DNA of 64,000 bases from Mytilinidion resinicola (Eukaryota; Ascomycota; Dothideomycetes; Mytilinidiales; Mytilinidiaceae), in contig NW_022985446.1 of NCBI RefSeq assembly GCF_010093595.1, positions 1,349,269 through 1,413,268 on the forward strand, read 5' to 3'. Position 1 is the stretch's first letter. Each line of letters starts with the position of its first letter. The notes below the pieces were generated by a model. The model did not search any database, was not told where the DNA came from, and worked only from the letters and a program-made list of their open reading frames with translations. A program made the position numbers and the translations under genes. Below are positions 22,173 through 33,958 of the stretch, in pieces.

Positions 22173-24248
22173 ATGCGCCTCTTCACACACTCACCCTCGC
22201 GATGGCGGAGTGGTGCTCCGTTGGGAGCGCTGGCCTGCGGTCTGTTATATTCCGCAGCCCTGTTTCCTGGTGTCCTTGCGGAGAAGACGGCCGCAGATTA
22301 CTACGTTCACGAGTTACCTGGAGCCCCGGAGCCGTTGTTGAAGATGCATGCAGGGTGCGTTGTATTCTATCTATCAAATTACAGGGCCCGCTAACTCATG
22401 AACAGTCACATCGAAGTCACGCCCGAGCATCACGGAAACATCTTTTTCTGGCACTATCAGAACCGGCACATCGCGAACAAGCAAAGAACAGTAATATGGT
22501 TGAATGGAGGTCCAGGCTGCAGCTCGATGGATGGTGCCATGATGGAGATCGGCCCATACCGAGTACGAGAAGGTGGAAAGCTGGAATACAATGATGGATC
22601 GTGGGACGAGTTTGCCAATATTCTTTTCGTGGATAACCCTGTCGGAACAGGCTTCAGCTACGTGGACTCGAATAGCTATCTTCACGAGCTCGACGAGATG
22701 AAGGACCAATTCATGATTTTCTTGGAGAAATGGTTTGCTCTCTTTCCAGAGTACGAGCACGATGATGTAGGTGATTCTAAAATCAAGCGGAGTATAAATA
22801 TTGACTTGGAGTAGATTTACATCGCCGGAGAATCGTATGCTGGCCAACACATTCCATATATCGCCAAAGGGATCATCGAACGCAACAAGAACGCCAATAA
22901 GAGACCCTGGAAGCTCGCCGGTCTGCTGATTGGAAACGGCTGGATCTCGCCCTTGGATCACTACTTCTCCTACCTCCCCTTTGCGTACGAGGAAGGATTG
23001 ATAAAGGGAGGAACCGAGTCAGCCAAACGTGTGGAATCGCAAGTGGCCATCTGCACGAAGCTTCTCAACGAAGGCGCCAAGGACCACGTCGACACGTCCG
23101 AGTGCGAAAAGATCATGATGGACATCCTTGACGAGACCAAAAACAAAAAAGCAGACCCCCAGCACCGATGCTTGAACATGTACGACATTCGCCTCCGTGA
23201 CGACGACTCTTGCGGCATGAACTGGCCCCCAGACCTCGCCACCGTAACGCCCTACCTCCGCCGCAAAGATGTCATCGCCGCGCTACACATCAACCCCGAC
23301 AAGAAGACCGGCTGGCAAGAATGCAGCGGCTCCGTCTCAGCCAACTTCCGCGCCCGCAACTCCGTCCCTAGCATTGCATTCCTCCCCGACATCCTCGCCC
23401 AAGTCCCCGTCGTCCTCTTCTCCGGCGCCAAAGACCTCATCTGCAACCACCTGGGCACCGAATCCCTCATCGGCAACCTCGAATTCAACGGCGGCAAGGG
23501 CTTTGAGCTCTCCCCCGGCGTCTGGGCCCCCAAGCGCGACTGGACCTTCGAAGGCGAGCCCGCGGGCATCTACCAGGAAGCCCGCAACCTCACCTACGTC
23601 CTCTTCTACAACTCGTCCCACATGGTGCCCTTCGACTACCCGCGGCGCACCCGCGACATGCTCGACCGCTTCATGGGCGTCGACATCGGCTCCATCGGCG
23701 GTTCGCCCGCCGACTCGCGCATCGACGGCGAGAAGGGCCCGCTCATCTCCGTCGGCGGCCACCCCAACTCTACTACCGCGGCGGAGGCGGAGAAGGAGAA
23801 GCTCAAGCAGGCGACGTGGAAGGCGTACTACAAGTCTGGCGAAGTTGCGCTCGTTATCGTCATCATCGCTGCTGGGCTGTGGGGCTGGTACGTGTGGCGC
23901 GACCGACGGCGGCGCGCGGCGCTGGGGTACAAGGGCCTTGGGACTGGCGGGTCGGGCGAAGGGCGGGAGAGTCTTATGGCTGGGATGGGCCTGGAGAGTT
24001 TTAGGCGGAGAGATAGGGGGGATCGGGATGTTGAGGCGGCGGATTTTGACGAGAGGGAGTTGGATGAGGTGCCGAGCCCGCTACCGAGAGCAACGCCTAA
24101 CGGGAGTGGGGTTGCGAATGGGGGGGCGGAGGGGAAGGAGAGGAGGCGGTATAGCCAGGATGAGGAGCTGGTGGATGATGGGACGTTCAGTATCGCTGGG
24201 GAGAGCAGTGATGGGGACGCACCTGGGAGGAGTCGGGAGAAGGTGTAA
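22173..24248 (+). CDS. KEX1: KEX1-type pheromone-processing serine carboxypeptidase
   Basis: Exons 22173-22354, 22406-22766, 22815-24248 (introns 51 and 48 nt); 658 residues. An N-terminal signal sequence ends near GVLA. The S10 peptidase body has NGGPGCSS at the oxyanion site, GESYAG with catalytic Ser188, Asp388 in [10 protein letters not shown] and His450 in NSSHMVPFD. One membrane helix (about 522-542, [15 protein letters not shown]) is followed by WRDRRRRA and a 115-residue acidic cytoplasmic tail. Family role: trans-Golgi removal of C-terminal Lys/Arg left by Kex2 on pheromones and other secreted proteins. Length and topology match the KexA family. Large overlapping frames (23269-24264) are GC shadows. 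Confidence 0.96.
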
Positions 24249-24892
24249 CACTTTCGTTGTTTGAGTGCGAAGCGAAGCGTGTGTTGGGCGAGCTTTTCTG
24301 GGATTGTGGGTTGCATTGGTGGCGTTTGGGTTGAATATATAGGGAGGGGATTCCCATACTAGGTATTATTAAATTAAATGCTATTGGTACTTACTGAGGC
24401 TCCGTGTTTGTGGGTATTCTGGTCATGAGAGTGGTGATATCTTGCAAAGACCTGAGTCTCCCCAGGGATCACGCTAGCATCCAGACACAGGTTCAAACTG
24501 GTATAGTGCCTCGCCATAAACTTGTACACTCGTTTACCGCTATGTGAGGAGCTTCATAGTATTTTCAGCATTCCGAAGGAGGAAGAAGTTCAGCATTTTG
24601 GACACCTACTAAGCCTGTCTGAGAACAGACTTTCGTTTTATAGGAGCATTTCCTATGGAGCTGTGAAACGTGACACCACATAGCGACTTGAGTGCATACA
24701 CTAGAAATCCAGAAATGGAACAGATACCATTCTACATCCCATACGGAGCAGGCGCACAAGTCATATATAGACAATCGATAGCGGTGAAGTGAAGAGAAGC
24801 TGACTAACCAGTGCCGTTTCCTAACGTTGCGTGTCCTGCTGTCCGTGTTTTGCCTTTCTTCTCTTCCGATAAACACTGTATCCATCACCAAC
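24249..24892. other. Intergenic
   Basis: KEX1 3' flank and promoter of the next gene. The string TATAGTGCCTCGCCATA at about 24504 also occurs inside the MYG1 intron (about 13370). No gene seen. Confidence 0.45.
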
Positions 24893-25425
24893 ATGAACTA
24901 CGCCGAGGTCAAAAAGATCTTCAAAGACCACGGGGAGGGAGTTCCAGACGACATCGAGGAGATGGGTGCGCAATTCAAAGATGCGCACATATTCAGGCTG
25001 CCCCCGCGTATGTTCCATCTTCAGAGCAACATTCCAATCCAATTCCGGCATCTAGCTTACGGTAACTAGATCTAGACGGAGAGAAGCGCGAGGCGATCAA
25101 AGCTAGCTTTGCCGCCGCGATGAAAGAGAAAGCGGACGTGACGAAGGGCGAGGCAGGATCGGGCAAGCCTCCCAAAGCCGATACGGATCCGGCCGCGGGT
25201 GCAGACACCAACATACTCACCGAGGAGCTGGAGGAGAGACATACCGGAGATGGGAAGGACTCAGCTGCCGGCTCGGTGAGGAGTCAAGCAGTGTTAGGTA
25301 GCGCTGCCCGACCAAGCGTCCCGGCAAAAGTGTCGCCGGTGTGCCCGTTCTTCCAGCTCGACATCTGTGCCCTAGGCGATAAGTGCGAGTACAGACACGT
25401 TAGGGAGGAGGAAACATGCAACTAG
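24893..25425 (+). CDS. Small protein with one C-terminal CCCH zinc finger
   Basis: Two exons, 24893-25007 and 25070-25425, 156 residues; the 62-nt intron (GTATGT...ACTAG) splits the His codon before LDGEKRE. The N-terminal 40 residues (MNYAEVKKIFKDHG) look helical; the middle is low-complexity, Ala/Asp/Glu-rich. The C-terminus holds CPFFQLDICALGDKCEYRH, a C-x7-C-x5-C-x3-H finger of the RNA-binding CCCH type. I do not recognise the family by name. A single finger could bind RNA or serve as a protein contact. Confidence 0.75.
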
Positions 25426-25877
25426 GCAGTCTGTGAGTCGGACGACCGGCTGGGGAACGATGATTTGCCGCTGGGGAAGGAAAACTTGCTGTTATGAGTG
25501 AGGAGAGGGACGACGGATTGGCTACATGGGGAAGGATGAACTCTTGAGTAGAGAGAGAGATCAAAGTCAAATCTTCCCTACATGAGTCATTCTTGGGCTT
25601 ATTATGGAGCCTGTTTCTGAGAAGATGCTCCAAACTACAGCATGCGTGCAAAGACAGCAAGCGCTGACCGCTATTGAGAACAACCCTTTCCCATTTGCAT
25701 GAGATTCCAGTTTGTTCTCCCGACGATTGCTACCCCCGCTCCTTAGGCAGTGTGAAGCAAGCATCAACAGGCCCATATCCTAGTGGGCGCTGCTCGAAAT
25801 GGGACGGCGTCTCGTTCTTCCTGCCCCGGCCACCCCCCAAATCCGGCAACTCTTGGCAGCTATGAGGGCGTCGATAA
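25426..25877. other. Intergenic
   Basis: 3' flank of the zinc-finger gene; nothing recognised. Confidence 0.4.
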
Positions 25878-26340
25878 GTGTTGAGCACCGTAGACCCCCC
25901 TCTAACATTATGAAGCTGGGGAGTAACACCTATAGAACTTCCTCAAAAATACTACTTGACCTGGCGAACAACGTCCCGGTGTCGGATCCATGATAGGACG
26001 TGTGGTTGTTGAGCTATTCAAGAAAAGGCTGAAATACGGCGGGAGGCCCGAAATTTCGGTTTCTGAGGATTGTGCGAATCTGGAAAGTCTTGGCAGCCGG
26101 GCAAAAAGTGTCGAGCACCACGACACCCCCCTCTAACTCAACGAGATCGAGGTTTCACTCCTCCAAAACTTACTCAAAAATAGTAACCGACCGGCTGAAT
26201 CACCTCCAGGTTTCAATTCCGTGATGCGAGGCGTGGTTGTCGAGTTATTTGCTGCGAAGGGACGGGAGCCCCGAAAACACAGATTTTGCCGCCAAGCCAA
26301 CACACTTGGGCAGAGTACGCAGGTCCTGTACGGCGAACGA
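25878..26340. repeat. Two diverged copies of a 230-bp tandem repeat
   Basis: A segment starting GTGT(T/C)GAGCACC...CCCCCCTCTAAC at 25878 recurs at 26108, exactly 230 bp on. Shared later blocks are CTCAAAAAT, CGTGGTTGT(T/C)GAG(C/T)TATT and GGGAGGCCCGAAA versus GGGAGCCCCGAAA. No terminal repeats or coding frame mark it as a known transposon. Confidence 0.7.
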
Positions 26341-28029
26341 TTGAGCCACGATAAACTGCTCGCTGGAGTGGTGCTGACTAACCGGAGTCGCGTCCGCCTA
26401 TAAGTAGACCGCGTGTGCAGTCTTTCCACAACAACACCCCCCTTCGTCGACCTCGCTCAACCACCACGTCGACATCCTCATCACCCTCCGTCCGTGGAGC
26501 ATCTCGTTCTCTTCGTCGACCTTCTCCTACGTCGGCTCTTGCCTCGTGCCATCTCGGCCACTCATACATAACCTTCCTCGGACTCGTCCCCGCCCTCCAC
26601 CCACGATAGGATCTGGTCGTCTCCCGAAGCCGATGAAGCCACTGTTGTAGGTCGGGGACAAAGGCCTAAGGAACTTCCAGAGAGGGGAGGTGAAGCAGCG
26701 GCGCCTGGGGCAACCCTAGCGTTCGGGCGCTGGCGGCTAGAAGTCGGGGCGTTTGGCACGGAGCAAGAAGTGTATTGAGACCTCTGTCGTAGGTGGTAAC
26801 CTGTCAAGCAGTCTGCTCTGCAGCTGCGAGACTCGCCCGACACTGGGGGACGAGCGAAGCGATTGCGAGCTCCAACCTGGAGGAAGAAGCCAACAGATAG
26901 CAGTCGCCAGACTTGCAACAGGCCCTAGGGTCCTTGGCATGTTTTACGCAGAGGTATCCTTTATGCTGCCCACCAAGAAGAAGACGCTAGTCAGTCCAGT
27001 TAGCACGCTTCTCCCGACCTCGGAAGGAAGGGAGGAAACAGGGGAATGGTTGGAGATGAAAGAGAGAGGGATGGAGCGGGCCTGTGCGTGGACGTTTTTC
27101 CCACTGGGTTTTTTTTCTGAAGCGCAGTTCTGTATACGTGGTAGATTGTGGAGGAGTTGGAGAGGATTTGAGGGGTTTTTGGTAGCAGAGATTCAAAATC
27201 AAACCTGATGTACATACAACTTCTTCCGCCATGATCACTCACCAATGCCCTGTTTGTGACCAAAATGCGACTATTCGAGCACCAAGAGAATGAAGACACA
27301 AAAGAGCATACCTATTGTAACCTACAAATGTTTGAATACATATTCACTGCCCATACAAAGCGACATCTGATGGCAGATGATGGAATCCAAGCAAGAAGTA
27401 CTCCAAGACGGGCGATATTCATCGTCGCTGACGCTACCTATACCTTCATAACAAGCACGCCGTCCCCATTCCTCATCCATTCCATCCATCTCAATACCCA
27501 CGAAGACCCATACGACAAGGCCTCGCAGTACAGCTCCAGACTCACCAACCCACACGCCTCAACCTACGGCGTCTTACCTCCAACGCGTGCGCGTTTCCTC
27601 CACGTACCTTTCACGACCCCAGCCTTACCAAGGCCATCCTCCCAAGCGACGCTTCATCAGGGCATGAGTATTCACCGTATTAGCTTGAATCGTGCGTATC
27701 AAAGAGGAGGATAGCAGTCGAAGTTCGCGTCGCGTCAAAGAAATCATGTAATCGCAACATGCCACATAGCGGCCCGATCACGTGCGCAGCCTCGTATCTG
27801 TATTAATCACCGCATTACACACGCAGAGATACCCGCCCCCGTACCGCCTACGCCTTCCTTTTCCTCTTATTCGGCATCCTTGATAGGGAGGGAAGCACCT
27901 TAATTAGACTTCACAAGTAGCAAAAAGAGTGTACGAATAGGAACATTTTTCGAAGTATTGCAGCCAGACATCAGCAGTACCGGATATTCACTGATGAGGT
28001 GTTCTAACTCGTGAAATTGCGACTCTAAG
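26341..28029. other. Intergenic
   Basis: No recognisable gene. Open frames at 26753-27208 and 27256-27714 are unsupported by any domain or splice context. Confidence 0.45.
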
Positions 28030-30000
28030 TCTTGATTTCGCTCAAAAACATCCCAATTCAGCGTTTCGTTCAAAACCTACAACGTGAAGTGTCGAGTTCC
28101 TGGTTCAAGTTACGCTCTTTGTAAACCCAAATCTTCAGACAGCAAGCTTAAAGGGCTCTGGAGGCTTCAGCAACTGCCTAGTGATGTCCTAAACTGTGGT
28201 TTCCGACCACATCTTTCACCATTTCCCACTTTTTCCAATTGACTCCCGACAAAACCCCCGTTCCTAGACACTCCAACTTTTCTCCTAAAGCAGCCAGCCT
28301 CATACCCGCTTCAGCATAGGGTTTTTGGACCTACTGAAGCCATTGCTAGTGGCTAATTCAGTAAAAACTCGTTCTTTTCCAACCCACTCCCTAACAACCT
28401 CCGGTTCTGGAGAAAACCAACTTCCCCTATTGCCGCCATGTACCTACACGCTTCAGAATATGCTCGTGGGTCCTAGTAGAGCTATTCCAGGCAGTTGCTT
28501 TTGCCATATTCCCACTTTCCCGACTCCACTCAAACCAATACCGTTTCTCGATACAATCAACTTTCCAACCAAGGCCACCCTCGTCTCACGCGCTTCAACA
28601 TAGGCTCATGGGGCTTAAAAAGAGTATTTCCGCCGTCCAGCTCAACGCAATTACAGCTTTCCCAAACTCACTTAGTGCCCTCAGATTTTGAGAAATATCA
28701 ACTTTCGAGCCAGGGCCTCAGCCGCCAAACGCATTAAAGGGACGCTCAATAAGACCTCTAGGATGCAGTTCCCAGTGTATCCGGAATCAAAAGCTCAATA
28801 GGTCGAGAAAGACTTGCCCAGACCTGAGCCGGCCCCTTTTTGGCTTGGGAAAACACCCGAACGACGAATCTCCCCCGTTCCACACTTTTCGCACACGACC
28901 TCAAAGGACCTGATGGAGTCATTCTGGCGCTTAACATTAGCCAGATAAGCTCTGCGTAGGCTTACATCTCACCGGAGGCTCACACGCTGACTTTGAGACC
29001 AAGTCCCTCCCGAACAGTGGCAGCCCTTGAGCCGAAACTCCTAGCATCTCATTTCCGGGCCCAAACCAACCAACAGTTCCTACGCGCGGCTCTGAAGGTA
29101 CCATCTCTGCCTAGGGCTGAATCGAAAATCGACTAGTGACAACGAGGGTATATACCCCTTAACAAAACAGCTTTGCACACGACTCCAGAGGGCCTATCAG
29201 AAGCATTCGGGCACGCAACACTGGCCCGCAGCCGCTCTGCGTGGACTCGGAATCTATCTATCAGGGGCCAGCGACCCTCCATTCACCACCGCTTTTCTCC
29301 CGAGCGACGGCAGCCCGCGCCCTAAACCTCCCAGCGTAAGCTTTCAAGGGCCCAACCCACTCGATCCCCCGCGCGGCGTTGGAGCCGGGGGGGACGTCTG
29401 CACGACCCCTAGATGAAATGTGGGCCAGCGACGACGAGGTCCTGCAACGCCCAAGTAATAGCTTCACGGGACGTCTTTTGCAAGACCTAGTAGAACTGGT
29501 CTGGCATGCGGTTAAGACTGAGCGACGCATACCTCGACCAAGATATCATCGCGGGCGCCCCGGTTGACTTCAAGACCAACTCCCTCCCTCCCGCACGACA
29601 GCAGCTTCTTAAGCCACAACTCCCAGAACATCATCGTAGAACCCTACGCACTCGACCCACGGCGCGGCTTCGACCAGAGAGGCGCTGTAGGGCGTGGAAT
29701 CGAAAATGGGCGGGGCGACGGCGAGGTTGTGAGGGGCCCGAATCCCGCTTCGAGGAGGGTGGCTCGTTAGGACGTCTAGCAAGCGGTTGGGTATGCGGCT
29801 TTGAGGGGGGAGGCGTTGCAGGAGTTGGGATTGAAAACGGGTGGGCGACGGCGAGGTTGAGGGACCCGCAACTTCCGCGGCGACGAGGGGTTGAGTAGGA
29901 CATACAGGAAGCGATTGTGCATGCCAGTTTGACTAGAGAGCCATTGCGTGGATGTGGGATTCAAAAGGGGTGGGAGACGACGACGTTAAGACACCCACAA
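28030..30000. repeat. Degenerate tandem array, unit about 142 bp
   Basis: The anchor (C/G)GCTTCA(G/A)(C/A)ATA recurs near 28163, 28308, 28449 and 28591 (spacings 145, 141, 142). Farther on, GCACACGAC recurs at 28891 and 29175 (284, two units) and CAGCCC/CAGCTT at 29021, 29311 and 29602 (290 each). At the right end a clearer version with GCGACGGCGAGGTT recurs at about 29715, 29845 and 29974 (about 130). The left units are AT-richer, the right units GC-richer. Roughly a dozen copies; no coding frame persists. Confidence 0.8.
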
Positions 30001-30602
30001 GTCACAGCAAAACCAAATCTGACATGAACACGAGCCGCAGGGGCCCTGCTTCATTATATACAGCCTGCGCTGCGATACCTCAGTCTATCCCGAACCCCCG
30101 TCCGTCCCATCGCCGGAGGACGCCCACGCCCAGCCCCATCCCCGCCCCCTGTCTCGAAAAAGCACAATCATCACACGCCGACGCCCTGCCGTATTTTCCC
30201 AGATGCAAAGTTAGATACCACCAAGCCGCTGCAGTCCCCCTATGATGAGCAAGAAGAAAGAATCGAAGTTCAACGCCGTGTAATGCCCGCCCCGGATATG
30301 CATGTATGCAGACGCTGGAAAAGGAATCGCGAATCGTATCATGGTGGCCGCAGCCCGTCTATCGAGCGTTAAAGTGGCACACTCCTCAAGCCTCTGTCTC
30401 GTGTAGTCGTGTGTACACTGTCTGCCACTGTTTGAAGTGCTTCAACGAGGTTCCGCATAGCCCAATTGAAGGACTTCCATCTCATTCAGATTTCTGAATG
30501 GCTTTGGAGCACCCCAAGCAGTAGCATACAGACGTACACCCCGTGTAGAGTACCACTTTTTGCCCCGCGTGCAGTGTCGGAGGTTGTAGAAGTCGATGAT
30601 CA
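30001..30602. other. Intergenic, RGS gene 3' flank
   Basis: No gene seen. Confidence 0.4.
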
Positions 30603-31736
30603 TCAGAATAGACCTCCCTCCATCGGAGATTGATCCTCTTCTCGCAAAGCACCGCCGCTCCGCTTTTTCGGCCAGAGCTTCGAGCTAACTCGTTTCCAGC
30701 CGTCCTTCGTCGCACCGGCAATGCTAGAATGATCGCCCCGGCCAAGACGTGGACTCGGGGTGGTCCCCTGCGAGTCGTAGTAGCTGTTGCCGTAGCTGAA
30801 CTCGCTCATCGGCGGCGTCGTCGGCGGCGTCATGGGATCGTCGAGGCCGCTGGGGCTGCTGGCACTGCCGGAGTCGTCGGTGAGGGCGTCGCTGCCGCTG
30901 GTGTCCATGGCGGACGATGAGGAGGTGGCGGGTGGGCCCGAGGCGAAACGGCCATGTGCGGCGGCATTCCGCGAGTGCAGGAAGTTGGAGGTGAGTGAGG
31001 AGGGCGCGGACGCTCGCTGGGCGGTGGGCGAGGAGTTGCGCGAGTACATGCCCCGTTCGTCGTAGGAGCGGGTGTGCGTCCGCGACAGGCTGACGTCGTC
31101 GCCCTCGTACGCAGAGCCGGGGGTTGCCGTTTGCGGACAGAGCGAGTTGAGGAAGGGGGTGAGGACGGATTCCTCCATCAGTTCGTAGATCTTGGCGACG
31201 GCGGGATCGAGGGTGGCGGGGTGCGGCGGGATGTACGGGTTCGACTGGGCGAGGAGAGAGTCGCGCACGTCGCTGGGGAGGTTGACTTCCCGCGGGCCGT
31301 TCGGGGCGATGTAGGCGTCGAGCAGGCGCTGCCACAGCATCTTGACGTAGGTGCAGTCGTCGCTGAGGGGGGAGATGGGCGAGCCGGGGTTGCGGGCTGC
31401 CATCTTCGAGTAGTGTTGCCGGTAGCGGGAGGCGTCCATTGTGAATTCGAGGGTCTCGAGGCAGTGGTTTTGGGAGAGGTAGGCCATGAAGGCGGAGAGT
31501 GTCCAGGGGGGCGGCGCGGTGTTGGCGAGAATCTCAGAGAGGGTGGGTCTTCGCGGGCAGTACGGCCCTGCCGCATAGCCGCCACGCGGTATGGAGACGG
31601 TCAGGGGCCGCGAGGGCAGGTATTCGGCCATGTTCCCCTCGTCGTCGGCGTCCGAGTCGTAGGCAGACGAGCAGCGAGGGGAGGAGGCCGCGGACGAGGT
31701 CGTGATGCGCAGAGTGCCGGCCTTGCGACTGTGCAT
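30603..31736 (-). CDS. RGS-domain regulator of G-protein signalling (RgsA-like)
   Basis: Single exon; 377 residues from the ATG at 31734-31736. The RGS domain covers about residues 64-199: PTLSEILANTAPPPWTLSAF, SQNHCLETLEF, EVNLPSDVRD and KIYELMEESVLTPFLNS are diagnostic. The C-terminal half is Ser/Thr/Pro-rich and disordered, ending in a basic patch (WKRVSSKLWPKKR) and the tail MEGGLF. Family knowledge: RGS proteins speed GTP hydrolysis on G-alpha; RgsA acts on GanB in Aspergillus and affects stress and asexual development. The same frame stays open to 32012 but has no ATG there, so either translation starts at 31736 (or 31631) or a further 5' exon is spliced in. Confidence 0.82.
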   Translation of the reverse strand: MHSRKAGTLRITTSSAASSPRCSSAYDSDADDEGNMAEYLPSRPLTVSIPRGGYAAGPYCPRRPTLSEILANTAPPPWTLSAFMAYLSQNHCLETLEFTMDASRYRQHYSKMAARNPGSPISPLSDDCTYVKMLWQRLLDAYIAPNGPREVNLPSDVRDSLLAQSNPYIPPHPATLDPAVAKIYELMEESVLTPFLNSLCPQTATPGSAYEGDDVSLSRTHTRSYDERGMYSRNSSPTAQRASAPSSLTSNFLHSRNAAAHGRFASGPPATSSSSAMDTSGSDALTDDSGSASSPSGLDDPMTPPTTPPMSEFSYGNSYYDSQGTTPSPRLGRGDHSSIAGATKDGWKRVSSKLWPKKRSGGALREEDQSPMEGGLF

Positions 31737-33958
31737 CACGGTCTTCCACAGCGCGCGGTACGTCCGCTCAGTCGTCCGGGCCTTGTCGTCGCCGCCGGTG
31801 CAGGAGCAGAGCGTAGCAGTCCGCACGGGACGGGGTCGTGACGCCAGCTTGACGGGGAGGGTGTTCTCTACGGGAGCATGGGCGGGCGCGTGGAGGGAGA
31901 TGTTTGGGAGCGGCGGCCAGCAGCGAGGACAGCAGCAGGTTGAGGGCGCGGCTGCGGTGCGAGGCTGGAGTTTGTCTTCTGGAATGGTCACAGCAGAGGA
32001 GTGGGCGGCCAATGCAGGCGATCCGAGACGTGTGAGACGGTGTCGGGAGGCAGCGTGCGAGGCGGGAGGCTGCAGTGCGGTCGATTAGTGAGCAGCGGCG
32101 ACGTCGTGGGCGGAGTCAGTCGTCGAGTGGAGGAGTGGAGGAGTGTCGTCGGCGGGGAGTTGTGAAGGCGTGGTGTCAGAGGAGGGGAGGCATGAGATGG
32201 AGTCGGGGACGGGCGCTTTCTAGACGGGTTGAGCAGGACGCTGGGCGGTTGTCGTGGGTGTCTGGGCTGGTCAGCACGGTGACTTTGCACAGACTCGGCG
32301 TGTGCGGTGGTGGATCGAGAGGAGGCCTTTGCATGGCACAGAGGACGTCGACGGGGCGGATGCCAATCGCACCGTTAGGGCGGCGCCGCTTTTGCATTGG
32401 GGCCCTCAAATTGCGTTTTCGTGTGTCGCCAGACAAGGGCCTGACACACCCGCCATGCCGTTACGTAGCCGCGTCACGACGGTGAGGGCGAGGTGGGCCA
32501 GGAGAGCCATGTTTGCAGCGGCATTCCATCATCCGGCGCTGCAGTATTGGTCCAGGGCGCAGCTCTGAAGCGTGCGACACAGCAGCGACGGAGACGGCAA
32601 GACACCACAGACAGGCACCGCATCTGCTATCTGCTGCATCCAGCGCACTCAGGCCGGTGGCAAAGCGCTGCGAACACGACAGGGCGCGGTTTCATTCTTT
32701 GTCTGTTCTAGCGCGCTTCCGTGGTGCAAGAGCAGCGAGCAGCTCCACCGGCTAAGCAGCCATTGGACGTTCCCCGGGGCGGTGGGTGCCAATCGCACGG
32801 GGGCGTCTTCTTCGCTGCTTCGATTGAACCTTCGCCGACAAAGCCAGGCCGCCGATCCCTCTCCGCGGTGCCAGTGCCTCGCGCCGCCGTGTGCCAGCCG
32901 TCTGCTCGTCGTCCTGCCCAAACAATCACCTCCCTCGGCTTCCCAGCGTGCCAGTCCTCAGCGTCGCCGCGCCATGTCACGGTAAAGCGGCCAGACCGCG
33001 GCCCGCGCTGCTCCAGCAGAGCAGGGCGAAGAGCAAGGCCTGCACCTGCCCTTCCTGTCGCTGCCGAGGGCTCGCCCGGCTGCCAAGCGCGCCGAGGGGC
33101 CAGTGCCTGGGCTGGCGTCGTGCTGGAAGGCCGCTAGAACACGACGCTTTCCAGAACATTGCCTGTTTGCCCCTTTTGCAGCACCACGTCCGCCCGCCGC
33201 CGATCATCTCACCCCCAGCGTGTGCTGCATGACCGCATCGTCAACCCACATTGGCCAGGCGGTCTGGCGGCGACATGACAGACGATATGAGCATCTGCGC
33301 CCCCCGGCATCGACATCAACTCCCGGCGCTGCCCCTGTCGCATCAATTCCGTCTCCTGTCCAAACACCACCTCTCAGCCTTGAACACAGACTCCACCTCT
33401 CACGACTCCACTCCCCGACGATAAGCGGCACGCTCCTCACAAAACCAGATCTGCTGCCGGCCCGCGGTGGGAGCCTCAGCTGCGGCGGTGAGTTTCGGGG
33501 CGTCGCGAGGCAACCCCATTGCTAATATAATCGATTCCTGCCTGTCATGCGCGCGCCACATCACCTCTTTTTCCGTGGCGGCAGACTCTTCATCTTTTCT
33601 TCTCTTTTCCCAGCACGTCGCCTCCACTCGTCCCTCCTCGTGCCACCACGCTGACCCGCAGACGACGCGCTGCTGTGCAAGCGGCTCCCACAGGAATGGT
33701 AGCCACCGTGCTGGCCTGGCTGCGGCCTAGTCCGTGACGTGAGCATTGTTGGTGGCTCCAAGACGTAATCGAATCACGGGAATGCTGGAATAGGCTGGCC
33801 GGGGATTCCGATGGGAAACAGAGACTGCGATATTACCACATTGCAATTCCAGCAGTCTTGCCATACAGCTCCTGCCGGTCCTAGCATATAGCATTTCCCG
33901 AGTCTTACCTCCTGGCCAGCTGGGCCACATGACATTTCCCGAGTCTTACCACTAATAT
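31737..33958. other. Long GC-rich intergenic region, RGS 5' side
   Basis: Over 2 kb upstream of the RGS gene, full of overlapping open frames on all strands with no recognisable domain, as expected from high GC. Likely a long leader and promoter. Confidence 0.45.

Noticed and set aside
23269..24264. 331-codon frame overlapping KEX1
   Set aside because: Same strand, shifted frame of the GC-rich KEX1 exon; Ser/Arg/Ala-only composition.
27256..27714. 152-codon plus-strand frame next to the satellite
   Set aside because: No recognisable motif; position beside decayed repeats makes chance openness more likely.
31074..31841. 255-codon frame opposite the RGS gene
   Set aside because: Shadow of the RGS exon with low-complexity Arg/Gly/Val composition.
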